Below, piece by piece: positions 1 to 5,729 of a stretch of DNA of 7,417 bases (within the stretch, counting starts at the first letter, position 1; each line of letters opens with the position of its first letter). The position numbers and the translations under genes are program-made. Under the pieces are notes generated by a model. It made no database searches. It saw nothing but the letters and a program-made list of their open reading frames with translations, and was not told the DNA's origin. Origin of the DNA: Saprospiraceae bacterium (GTDB lineage Bacteria > Bacteroidota > Bacteroidia > Chitinophagales > Saprospiraceae); assembly GCA_020628755.1 (NCBI GenBank), contig JAHDEQ010000064.1, positions 8,172 through 15,588 of the forward strand, given 5' to 3'.

Positions 1-269
1 TGCTGAATACGTGCAGGTGACCAATTGTTTGCAGCAATTTCTTGTTGTGCAGCCGCCAAAACTACCTCGTAGTTTTTGACCATATCTTGCCCAACAGTCA
101 TCATTTGAATACGGTACGTTTCCAATTCTTTCTCGGCGGCCTTTACCTCGTCCAATTGCGTGAGCAAATTGCCGAGATTCATATGTCCATATTTTTGGGC
201 GAAAGCCTCATTTACACTACCTAAAATTAAGCAAAAAGTGAAAGAGAGTATTGTTACTATATTTTTCAT
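1..269 (-). CDS. OmpH/Skp-family periplasmic chaperone, N-terminal part (cut by window edge)
   Basis: I read this gene directly from the reverse strand: the start codon is at 269-267 and the frame stays open to base 1, giving 89 residues of a protein usually about 170-200 long. Residues 1-24 form a signal peptide (MKNIVTILSF..., cleaved after AFA). The mature protein begins QKYGHMNLGNLL, followed by a charged, coiled-coil-like helix (TQLDEVKAAEKELETYR) and a segment ending NNWSPARIQ. This order of a short strand with a G-x-(V/M)-N motif, LPEV-like turn and long helix is typical of Bacteroidota OmpH/Skp proteins. In the family these trimeric chaperones hold unfolded outer membrane proteins in the periplasm on the way to the BAM complex. 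The gene diverges from the nucleotidyltransferase and has a candidate promoter 43 bases upstream. The family call is from motif memory, without a database search. The tentacle C-terminus lies outside the window. Confidence 0.82.
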   Translation of the reverse strand, partial: MKNIVTILSFTFCLILGSVNEAFAQKYGHMNLGNLLTQLDEVKAAEKELETYRIQMMTVGQDMVKNYEVVLAAAQQEIAANNWSPARIQ

Positions 270-311
270 TATTCAATTTAAATTTATCTAGGAATTTCAA
301 TCTTGAAACGA

Positions 312-319
312 CAAAAATA
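312..319 (-). promoter_or_regulatory. Candidate -7 promoter element for the OmpH-family gene
   Basis: The minus strand reads TATTTTTG here, an exact match to the Bacteroidota -7 consensus TAnnTTTG. It would start transcription near 305 and leave a leader of about 36 bases before the start codon at 269. I found no good TTTG -33 element at the expected spacing of about 19 bases, so the call rests on one element and its position. Confidence 0.35.
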
Positions 320-448
320 CGTTTTTCGCATCCAAGATGGATAGGATTTAACAAAGATTTAATCAAAATCTACAAAAAGTGATACTTTGATAGGTTTAGC
401 CAATCTAAATTTATGTCAATTGTAACATTTTCTTTTTTTTTGCATAAC

Positions 449-456
449 TAATTTTG
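449..456 (+). promoter_or_regulatory. Candidate -7 promoter element for the nucleotidyltransferase gene
   Basis: TAATTTTG matches TAnnTTTG exactly and lies just after a run of nine T residues (433-441). Initiation would be near 463, giving a leader of about 80 bases that contains the whole octamer repeat tract at 476-536. The -33 region is poor (TTTTC rather than TTTG), so the assignment is tentative. Confidence 0.35.
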
Positions 457-475
457 AACTTGTATCTATGTGCCG

Positions 476-536
476 ACGTGTTTATGTGTTTGTGAAATAC
501 GCATACACTCAAACACTTAGACACTCAAACACAAAA
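476..536. repeat. Degenerate 8-bp repeat tract with inverted halves in the nucleotidyltransferase leader
   Basis: The left half is two octamers, ACGTGTTT (476-483) and ATGTGTTT (484-491). The right half is four octamers in the opposite sense: ACACTCAA (505-512), ACACTTAG (513-520), ACACTCAA (521-528) and ACACAAAA (529-536). The 12-mer ACACTCAAACAC occurs twice, 16 bases apart. Because the halves are inverted, GTGTTTG (486-492) can pair with CAAACAC (510-516), and GTGTTT (478-483) with AAACAC (527-532). The tract ends 7 bases before the start codon at 544. The same octamer style recurs at 6674-6713 and 5663-5692. Confidence 0.75.
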
Positions 537-543
537 TAAAAAT

Positions 544-1443
544 ATGAAACCCACATTATTGATTTTAGCGGCTGGTATGGGAAGTCGTTATGGAGGACTC
601 AAACAAATTGACGGCGTTGGCCCTCATGGTGAAGCCATCATAGAATATTCTATCTATGATGCCATTCGTGCTGGCTTTGGCAAAGTTGTATTTGTTATCC
701 GAAAAGATATTGAAGAAGCATTTAAAGAAAAATTTGCGAATAAGTTTGAAGACCGTATCGAAATAGCGTATGCTTTTCAGGCTATTGATACGCCAATAGA
801 AGGCTTGGATGCTCTACCTGAACGAGAAAAACCTTGGGGAACGGCACACGCCGTTTTAGTCGCCAAAGATGTTGTTAATGAGCCTTTTTGTGTTATCAAT
901 GCAGACGATTATTATGGAGCTTCTGCTTTTCACTCGATAGCTAAGTTTTTGAAAGAAGATTGTACACCGTCGCACATGGCTATGGTCGGTTATGAGTTGC
1001 TCAAAACCTTGTCGGATCATGGTACAGTAAACCGAGGTGTTTGCCAGATGGATGAAAATAATTTCTTGACTGATACCAAAGAGTGTACAAAAATTTCTAA
1101 AACCCCTGAGGGCATCTTCTATCCCGAAGATGGCGGACAAGTAGAATTGCCAAATGATAGTTTGGTTTCTATGAACTTGTGGGGCTTTCATCCTGACATT
1201 TTTGAGGTGATGCGTTTGCAGTTTTTAGATTTTGTAAAAGAAAATTGGGATGCGCCTCGTGCGGAGTTTTTTATTCCACTTTTGGTAAATCGACAAATCG
1301 TTGGTAAAACTGCCGAGTACAAAGTCATTCCTAATGATGAACGTTGGTATGGAGTCACTTATCGTGACGACAAACCTATGGTTGAAAAAGCCTTTCAGGA
1401 AATGACAACTACCGAAAAATATCCTGCACCTTTATGGTCTTAG
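544..1443 (+). CDS. NDP-sugar pyrophosphorylase-like nucleotidyltransferase
   Basis: This 299-residue protein has no signal peptide and should be cytoplasmic. Its N-terminus carries the nucleotidyltransferase signature LAAGMGSRYGGLKQ (residues 8-21), a form of the G-x-G-x-R...K loop that binds the NTP phosphates, with Lys20 in the conserved lysine position. PWGTAHA (97-103) matches the nucleotide/sugar-1-phosphate recognition loop, and NADDYYG (119-125) contains the Asp (121) expected to bind the metal ion. VSMNLWGF (208-215) is another typical segment. Enzymes of this fold join an NTP and a sugar-1-phosphate (or similar) to give an NDP-sugar and pyrophosphate. The substrate cannot be read from sequence, and the neighbours give no sugar pathway. 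The start is set by the motif being only seven residues in; the leader is A-rich (AAAATAAAAAT) with no Shine-Dalgarno. The gene appears monocistronic: long inverted repeats follow the TAG stop. Confidence 0.85.
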   Translation: MKPTLLILAAGMGSRYGGLKQIDGVGPHGEAIIEYSIYDAIRAGFGKVVFVIRKDIEEAFKEKFANKFEDRIEIAYAFQAIDTPIEGLDALPEREKPWGTAHAVLVAKDVVNEPFCVINADDYYGASAFHSIAKFLKEDCTPSHMAMVGYELLKTLSDHGTVNRGVCQMDENNFLTDTKECTKISKTPEGIFYPEDGGQVELPNDSLVSMNLWGFHPDIFEVMRLQFLDFVKENWDAPRAEFFIPLLVNRQIVGKTAEYKVIPNDERWYGVTYRDDKPMVEKAFQEMTTTEKYPAPLWS

Positions 1444-1448
1444 GAACG

Positions 1449-1557
1449 GTCAAAAAATAAAATCCCGATTTCGTAAATTAGTGAAGATATAAAGGACAGT
1501 ATGGACGACTATCGAGCTATATTTGCGAAAAGGCATATCGGGAAGTAATTTTTTGAC
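1449..1557. repeat. 109-bp nested imperfect inverted repeat (MITE-like or structured RNA)
   Basis: Arms 1449-1469 and 1537-1557 pair at 18 of 21 positions: GTCAAAAAAT (1449-1458) with ATTTTTTGAC (1548-1557), and TCCCGAT (1463-1469) with ATCGGGA (1537-1543), separated by a small mismatched patch. Just inside, TTTCGTAAAT (1469-1478) pairs over its whole length with ATTTGCGAAA (1521-1530), including one G-T wobble. The element begins 5 bases after the nucleotidyltransferase stop codon. It could be a non-autonomous mobile element with terminal inverted repeats, or a transcribed structure at the 3' end of the upstream mRNA; the T6 run lies within the right arm. I see no clear target-site duplication. 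Confidence 0.7.
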
Positions 1558-1566
1558 TAAATACTT

Positions 1567-1649
1567 AATGAGTAAATGTTAATGAGTAACACATAATTTC
1601 ACAAAACAAACTTATGTGTTACTCGTTTCTTCGTTATACATTACTCGTT
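1567..1649. repeat. Long inverted repeat in the leader of the S37 peptidase gene
   Basis: AATGAGTAACACATAA (1581-1596) pairs with TTATGTGTTACTCGTT (1612-1627) over 16 positions with one G-T wobble, across a 15-base loop. Outside it, AATGAGTAAATGT (1567-1579) pairs with ACATTACTCGTT (1638-1649), with one bulged A and one wobble; 10 unpaired bases (1628-1637) separate the two right-hand arms. Each half also contains a direct repeat (AATGAGTAA twice, TTACTCGTT twice). The structure ends 20 bases before the start codon chosen at 1670, so it would lie in the 5' untranslated leader if transcription begins upstream. Confidence 0.75.
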
Positions 1650-1669
1650 TAAGAAAATCTTTTTACAAT

Positions 1670-2974
1670 ATGAACTCTACGAAATTTATTCTAACACTAA
1701 GTATTCTCATTTTATCTATTGCTGTACAAGCACAATCGGATTTTGAGCGTATTTTGCGTTCTAAAATTCCAAGTGTCAAATCTGTTTTAAAAATAGATAA
1801 TCAAGATCATTTTACAGAAGAGTATGAAGTGCTTTTGGAACAACCTCTGGATCACAATGATGCTAGTGCAGGCACATTTGAACAGCGTATATTTTTGTCG
1901 CATACAGGGTTCAAAAACCCTGTATTACTGGTAACAGAAGGTTATGCTGCTCGCCAACGCACGTATGAATTATCTAAAATTTTAAATAGTAATCAAATCA
2001 TCGTAGAGTATCGTTTTTTTGGTAGATCTGTCCCCAAAAATAAGGATTGGAAATACCTCAAAAATGACCAAGCAATGGAAGATTTGCACCGTATCCGTAC
2101 CTTATTCAAAAAAGTATATCGTTCCCAAAAATGGGTGAGTACTGGGATTAGCAAAGGCGGTTCTACTACTTTAATTTATAAAAGTAAATACCCAAAAGAT
2201 GTAAAATTAGCTGTCCCTTATGTAGCTCCGCTTGCTCTTGCGATGGAAGATAAACGCACCGATGAACACATCATGCAAATTGGTACTAAGGAGTGTCGTA
2301 AAAAACTCAATATTGTCCAACGTGCTGCCCTAAAACAACGCAATAAAATCATACCGATGATTGATAAGTGGGCAAAGAAAAACAAGCAGCAATTTACTTT
2401 TTTGACCACTGATAAAGTACTAGAATATGCAGTTTTGGAATATACTTTTTCGTTTTGGCAATGGGGGCACGATTGTAACAAAATTCCTCCTGCCAATGCT
2501 TCTGCAAAGGTTTTGTTTGAGCACATTAATGAAATAGTAGGCTATGATTTTTATAGCGATGCGACGGTGCAATATTTCCAGCCTGCCTTTTACCAATTTA
2601 TCACGGAATTGGGCTATTATGGATTTATCAATAAAGAATTTCAAGACCTTTTGGTGAGTATCAAAAAGCCAACAAATAAGATTTTTGCGCCTCAGGATAC
2701 AGACTTAACCTTTACGCCTTACTGCCAAGATGTAGTCAATTTTTTAGACAAAAAAGGTAAAAAAGTACTTTACATATACGGAGAAGTTGACCCTTGGACA
2801 GCCTGCGGCTACCAACCGACCAAGAAAACTAAAGCTCTTCGTATGGACAAAAAAGGTGGTTCACACTTTACACGCATTGCTAGTTTTAGCAATGAAGAAC
2901 GGGCTAGAATTTATAATTATATCCGAAAACATAGCAAAGTTACGCCCGTACCTTTGCCCGAAAATGTGGAGTAA
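1670..2974 (+). CDS. Exported family S37 (PS-10) serine aminopeptidase
   Basis: The protein has 434 residues from the start chosen here. Residues 1-21 are a signal peptide (MNSTKFILTLSILILSIAVQA, cleaved before QSDF). An in-frame ATG at 1616 would place 18 residues before this signal and falls inside the leader hairpin, so I prefer 1670. The mature part shows landmarks of peptidase family S37 (Streptomyces PS-10/prolyl tripeptidyl aminopeptidase, an alpha/beta-hydrolase): PLDHNDASAGTFEQR (59-73), VTEGY (88-92), VEYRFFGRS (112-120), and the nucleophile elbow TGISKGGS, with Ser161. Asp374 (YGEVDPW) and His399 (GGSHF) fit the rest of a Ser-Asp-His triad. Family members release di- or tripeptides from N-termini. 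It lacks a T9SS C-terminal domain, so a periplasmic site is more likely than secretion by T9SS. It runs convergently into the S8 protease gene, 15 bp away. Confidence 0.8.
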   Translation: MNSTKFILTLSILILSIAVQAQSDFERILRSKIPSVKSVLKIDNQDHFTEEYEVLLEQPLDHNDASAGTFEQRIFLSHTGFKNPVLLVTEGYAARQRTYELSKILNSNQIIVEYRFFGRSVPKNKDWKYLKNDQAMEDLHRIRTLFKKVYRSQKWVSTGISKGGSTTLIYKSKYPKDVKLAVPYVAPLALAMEDKRTDEHIMQIGTKECRKKLNIVQRAALKQRNKIIPMIDKWAKKNKQQFTFLTTDKVLEYAVLEYTFSFWQWGHDCNKIPPANASAKVLFEHINEIVGYDFYSDATVQYFQPAFYQFITELGYYGFINKEFQDLLVSIKKPTNKIFAPQDTDLTFTPYCQDVVNFLDKKGKKVLYIYGEVDPWTACGYQPTKKTKALRMDKKGGSHFTRIASFSNEERARIYNYIRKHSKVTPVPLPENVE

Positions 2975-2989
2975 TTGATAAAAAATGAC

Positions 2990-4864
2990 CTAGGCTAAAT
3001 CTTTTAAGTTTCGTACAAAACCATTGTAACCCGCTTCTACAATATCTTCTTTGAGCCGAATAGCTTTGCCTGCACTATCGAATGCTCCAACAATCAAACG
3101 ATAGACGGTACGGCCTTGCATTTCATTGATGTGAACAAGAATAGGTTGTTGAAAACGAGTTTGGAGTCGTTCTGCATTTTTCAATACATTGCCATAATCA
3201 GCAAAAATTCCCATTTGTACGCCGTAACCTTCAGCCTTTTGTCTTTCGACTGAAAATCGAAATAATCCCTCACCATGTGAAACGGTATCTTCGACCTCAG
3301 TTACAGGTAAGAAATCGTCTCGTCGTCGAATTGCTTCGGCAACAGCACGGTCTGCATTGACTCGTCCGTAACCATATTTTCGGGAGTGACCTAAGACATC
3401 GTACTCCGAAGGATGTCCAATTTTATCGGCTGTTTTCCGTAAAATTTCTTTTACTTCGCTCGCCGTCAAATCGGGATTGGCCGATAGTACAAGTGCACAT
3501 ATTCCTGCTACTAATGGAGCTGCACTAGAAGTACCTCCAAAATGCTTGTAGCGATTGCCCCTCGAAAGTCCATCATACCAAAATCGTTTTTCGCCAATTT
3601 GCCAAGAAATACCATTGTCCCACCAAGCACGTGCAGCCGTGATGGGCCAATCGCCATTGGAAGGTGCTACGATGTCTATTTCTCTACCTTTATTAGAATA
3701 GATAGCGTGCTCGTCTTGACTTGTACACGCTCCAACTGCAATCACATCAGGATGTGCCGAATAAAAACTTACAAAATCTTCACTTTCGTTGCCTACTGCA
3801 TAGACGATAACACAACCTTTGCCCTGGCGACCTTTTCTTGCTGCTTTGGTAATCGCTTCTTCTTTCATTGGACTTAGGTCAAAAGCAGGGTCGGTCGTTC
3901 CCCAACTACAACTAATGACATCTGCATCATTTTTGACACAATAATCAAACATTTCTTCGGTTGCTCGAAGGCTGTATGAAGTACCACTTACAGGCATAAA
4001 CTTCGCATTGGGGGCTGCGCCCACAATACCCGCACCATTAGAGGCTGCTAAAGCCACACTTGCACAGGGCGTACCATGTGTAAAATTTGGGTCTCCTTGT
4101 ATTAGTTCACTTGACTTTGTCCACAAGTCATAGGGTTTATAAACCTTATCTTTTAAGTCGGGATGGGTCAAATCAAATCCATTGTCTATGACAGCAATGA
4201 CAACCTCATCAGAACCTGTTCCTTCGAGGCGTTTCCACGCATCTATGACTTTAGCATCTGCGCCTTTTTTGAGAGAGCGTGGAGCATCAATCACAAAACC
4301 ATCATTTTGTAAATGCCATTGATGATTTAGTAATTCATCGTGTGGTGAAATAAAAGGATATTCGTCCAGCAAGGTATCTAAATCAGGTTCTGCCATTTTG
4401 ACGAGTGCAAAATTTTCGAGCGCATTGGCTACCTTGATAGGATTGGAAGACTGAGCCGTAACTTTGGCAATGATACGGTTCGGCTCTCGACGTTCGACGA
4501 GTTCCAGTTTGTACTCGTCAAGGACTATTTTTTGTTCTTCTTCATTGGTATTTTCGTGAAAAACAATAAAGATTTCGCCTGTTGGAACAAGCGGACGTTT
4601 ACTGCCTTCGGCATAGTAAACGTGCGTCCCCAATTCTACTTCGTCTAATTTTCGGACTTCATCAAGTTTTTCGTCCAAAGAAGTCCCTTTTTTATTGAGT
4701 TTTACGACTTCAAAGCCTCCCAAATGAGGTAGTACCTTCTCTTTGATGAGGTTTTCTTTTTCTAAATCCTTCTTTTTGGATTTGCTTGACTTTAAGCCTA
4801 CAAGACTTTTACTTTTTCGAAGGGTTAGTTTTCCTTTTCCACTTTTGATGGTTAGTTTGCTCAT
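2990..4864 (-). CDS. S8 (subtilisin-family) serine protease with C-terminal SPOR domain
   Basis: The protein has 624 residues. Residues 1-45 are lysine-rich (MSKLTIKSGKGKLTLRKSKS...) without a hydrophobic stretch. Residues 95-165 (GEIFIVFHENTNEEE... to VKMAEPDLD) look like a propeptide/inhibitor-type domain ahead of the protease. The S8 domain spans about 205-515, with Asp227 (VIAVIDNGF), His263 (THGTPCASVA), the oxyanion Asn359 (YAVGNE) and Ser446 (GGTSSAAPLVAG), so the catalytic set is complete. Residues 545-617 (GYGVQMGIFADYGN ... YRLIVGAFDS ... GYNGFV) have the SPOR pattern; SPOR domains bind peptidoglycan glycan strands lacking stem peptides. A SPOR domain implies a periplasmic site, but I see no classical signal peptide, so localisation is unresolved. 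The start is the first ATG, 31 bp after the lipoprotein gene, which suggests co-transcription. Substrate unknown. Confidence 0.85.
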   Translation of the reverse strand: MSKLTIKSGKGKLTLRKSKSLVGLKSSKSKKKDLEKENLIKEKVLPHLGGFEVVKLNKKGTSLDEKLDEVRKLDEVELGTHVYYAEGSKRPLVPTGEIFIVFHENTNEEEQKIVLDEYKLELVERREPNRIIAKVTAQSSNPIKVANALENFALVKMAEPDLDTLLDEYPFISPHDELLNHQWHLQNDGFVIDAPRSLKKGADAKVIDAWKRLEGTGSDEVVIAVIDNGFDLTHPDLKDKVYKPYDLWTKSSELIQGDPNFTHGTPCASVALAASNGAGIVGAAPNAKFMPVSGTSYSLRATEEMFDYCVKNDADVISCSWGTTDPAFDLSPMKEEAITKAARKGRQGKGCVIVYAVGNESEDFVSFYSAHPDVIAVGACTSQDEHAIYSNKGREIDIVAPSNGDWPITAARAWWDNGISWQIGEKRFWYDGLSRGNRYKHFGGTSSAAPLVAGICALVLSANPDLTASEVKEILRKTADKIGHPSEYDVLGHSRKYGYGRVNADRAVAEAIRRRDDFLPVTEVEDTVSHGEGLFRFSVERQKAEGYGVQMGIFADYGNVLKNAERLQTRFQQPILVHINEMQGRTVYRLIVGAFDSAGKAIRLKEDIVEAGYNGFVRNLKDLA

Positions 4865-4895
4865 AAATGTATGGTTTAGGTGGGTTGTTAAGTTT

Positions 4896-5366
4896 CTAAA
4901 ATAAATTGGGCTTGACTAAGCCTACGATCTTAGACGCAATTTTGAATGTGGTAATTCGACGTTTTACCTTTTTTTCAAATTTGGGTACTACGTCAATTAG
5001 TCGTTTGGTGTAGGATTTTCCTGCTATTTTGGGAACCATCATGATTTTTTCAGCAGGAGACATATTGTTTGTCCAACCGCTTAAATCTTTCAATAAGATA
5101 TTGAGCGATTTTTCATTCTTTTTAGAAAATTGGTCAATGTGTCTTACCGATTTTCGGATAGTCCCATAAGTCATGGCTTCTTCGAGCGCCGTGACTAATG
5201 AATTGGCTACTACATCTAACTTTTCTTCTTGCGAAAGATTGCCACTTATAGCGTTTTGGAAGGCCGTGTTATGGGCTTCCATGTACTTTGCCATTTTGGT
5301 GTTGGCACAAGAACTCATTCCTAATATAGAGATAGAAAGAATAAATAATAGATTTTTAAAATTCAT
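4896..5366 (-). CDS. Small lipoprotein of unknown function
   Basis: This 156-residue protein starts with a lipoprotein signal peptide: MNFKNLLFILSISILGMSSC, a hydrophobic core ending in a Bacteroidota-style lipobox (GMSSC) with Cys20 as the expected lipidated residue. The mature part (ANTKMAKYMEAHNTAFQNA...) is rich in helix-forming and charged residues and ends in a basic stretch (FEKKVKRR, about residues 129-136) and a more hydrophobic tail (IASKIVGLVKPNLF). I do not recognise a domain. It should be anchored in the inner or outer membrane, facing the periplasm unless surface-exported. It is first in a likely two-gene operon with the S8-SPOR protease, whose start lies 31 bp beyond its stop. 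A role as partner or regulator of that protease is only a guess from position. The leader AACACAAATTGAT has no Shine-Dalgarno. Confidence 0.75.
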   Translation of the reverse strand: MNFKNLLFILSISILGMSSCANTKMAKYMEAHNTAFQNAISGNLSQEEKLDVVANSLVTALEEAMTYGTIRKSVRHIDQFSKKNEKSLNILLKDLSGWTNNMSPAEKIMMVPKIAGKSYTKRLIDVVPKFEKKVKRRITTFKIASKIVGLVKPNLF

Positions 5367-5414
5367 ATCAATTTGTGTTTTTTGACTTTACAAGAAAAAG
5401 ACAAGCATATTGTA

Positions 5415-5450
5415 TCACAGTTGCAAACTGTGACAAACGTCGAGTTTGTC
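5415..5450. repeat. REP-like pair of adjacent hairpins
   Basis: TCACAGTT (5415-5422) pairs perfectly with AACTGTGA (5426-5433) around a GCA loop. GACAAAC (5432-5438) pairs perfectly with GTTTGTC (5444-5450) around a GTCGA loop. The two palindromes abut, sharing two bases. This layout resembles the repetitive extragenic palindromes that TnpA-like REP-associated transposases move, although no transposase gene is present here. It sits 49 bases upstream of the lipoprotein start codon and could also be a leader structure. Confidence 0.6.
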
Positions 5451-5452
5451 CT

Positions 5453-5460
5453 CAAATTTA
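5453..5460 (-). promoter_or_regulatory. Candidate -7 promoter element for the lipoprotein-S8 protease operon
   Basis: The minus strand reads TAAATTTG, an exact TAnnTTTG match. Initiation would be near 5447, which would put the REP-like hairpins inside an 80-base leader. No -33 element is visible at normal spacing (a TTTTG lies 14 bases upstream, too close), so this is a weak call. Confidence 0.28.
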
Positions 5461-5622
5461 ATAAAGCGTGGCCTCAAAATATAGTATTTTGTAAAAAAGG
5501 TGGATTTCTCTTTGTTCCTAATTCTGAAAAGGCTTCAAATTTCAATGAAAAAAGTTACTACGCAAACAGAAGCCTCACGATGGAGGCAGGTATGCGCCAC
5601 GATGAGATTGGATATTATAAAT

Positions 5623-5659
5623 AAAAAAACCAGCTATTTACCCAATCGGTACTAGCTGG
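5623..5659 (-). terminator. Intrinsic terminator of the PorP/SprF-family gene
   Basis: CCAGCTA (5630-5636) pairs perfectly with TAGCTGG (5653-5659). An inner stem TACC (5639-5642) pairs with GGTA (5648-5651) around a CAATC loop, so 11 pairs form with one small internal loop. Read on the minus strand, the stem is followed at once by seven T residues (5629-5623). It lies 71 bases beyond the stop codon of the gene at 5730-6656. The plus-strand side lacks a T run, so it should act in one direction only. Confidence 0.85.
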
Positions 5660-5662
5660 ATT

Positions 5663-5692
5663 GTTCATGGTGTGCGTGTTTTCGTGTTGAAC
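5663..5692. repeat. Short octamer-like repeat between terminator and porP/sprF-like stop codon
   Basis: On the minus strand the segment reads as near-octamers ACACGAAA, ACACGCAC, ACCATGAA, bounded by GTTCA (5663-5667) and TGAAC (5688-5692) as a 5-bp inverted repeat. It resembles the tracts at 476-536 and 6674-6713 but is shorter and more diverged. Confidence 0.45.
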
Positions 5693-5729
5693 TAAAAAAT
5701 TGTAAAAATTCTTTTGAATATCGAAATTA

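Larger units (their letters stand above)
5367..5729. other. Gene-free interval upstream of the lipoprotein-protease operon
   Basis: These 363 bases separate two minus-strand genes. From right to left they hold an octamer-like repeat (5663-5692), an intrinsic terminator (5623-5659), a stretch with a 7-bp inverted repeat AGGCTTC/GAAGCCT (5530-5536 and 5569-5575) and two copies of CACGATG 22 bases apart (5576-5582, 5598-5604), a candidate -7 element (5453-5460) and a REP-like hairpin pair (5415-5450). The 83-codon plus-strand reading frame here (5373-5624) is probably not a gene; see the rejected list. Confidence 0.6.

Noticed and set aside
355..371. AGATTT/AAATCT hairpin in the divergent promoter region
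   Set aside because: Six AT-rich pairs are expected by chance in sequence of this composition, and nothing about its position supports a function.
476..536. CRISPR-like array
   Set aside because: The units are 8 bp and contiguous with no spacers, so this is a short tandem repeat and not a CRISPR array.
856..1191. Minus-strand 111-codon frame inside the nucleotidyltransferase gene
   Set aside because: It is fully antisense to a well-supported gene, with no family resemblance. The other long frames opposite the S37, S8 and PorP/SprF genes were dropped for the same reason.
1518..1525. TATATTTG as a promoter for the S37 peptidase gene
   Set aside because: It matches TAnnTTTG but overlaps a paired arm of the inverted repeat and has no -33 element. 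It would give a leader of about 140 bases, and the match may be chance in AT-rich DNA.
1616..1669. Upstream in-frame ATG as the start of the S37 peptidase
   Set aside because: It would put 18 mostly non-conserved residues, encoded by the leader hairpin, in front of a clear signal peptide. The ATG at 1670 gives a normal exported protein.
5373..5624. 83-codon plus-strand reading frame, MCFLTLQEKDK...
   Set aside because: It starts 7 bases from the divergent lipoprotein start codon, leaving little room for a promoter. It reads straight through the REP-like hairpins and the AGGCTTC/GAAGCCT repeat, and matches no family I recognise. It may be a chance frame or a remnant of a mobile element.
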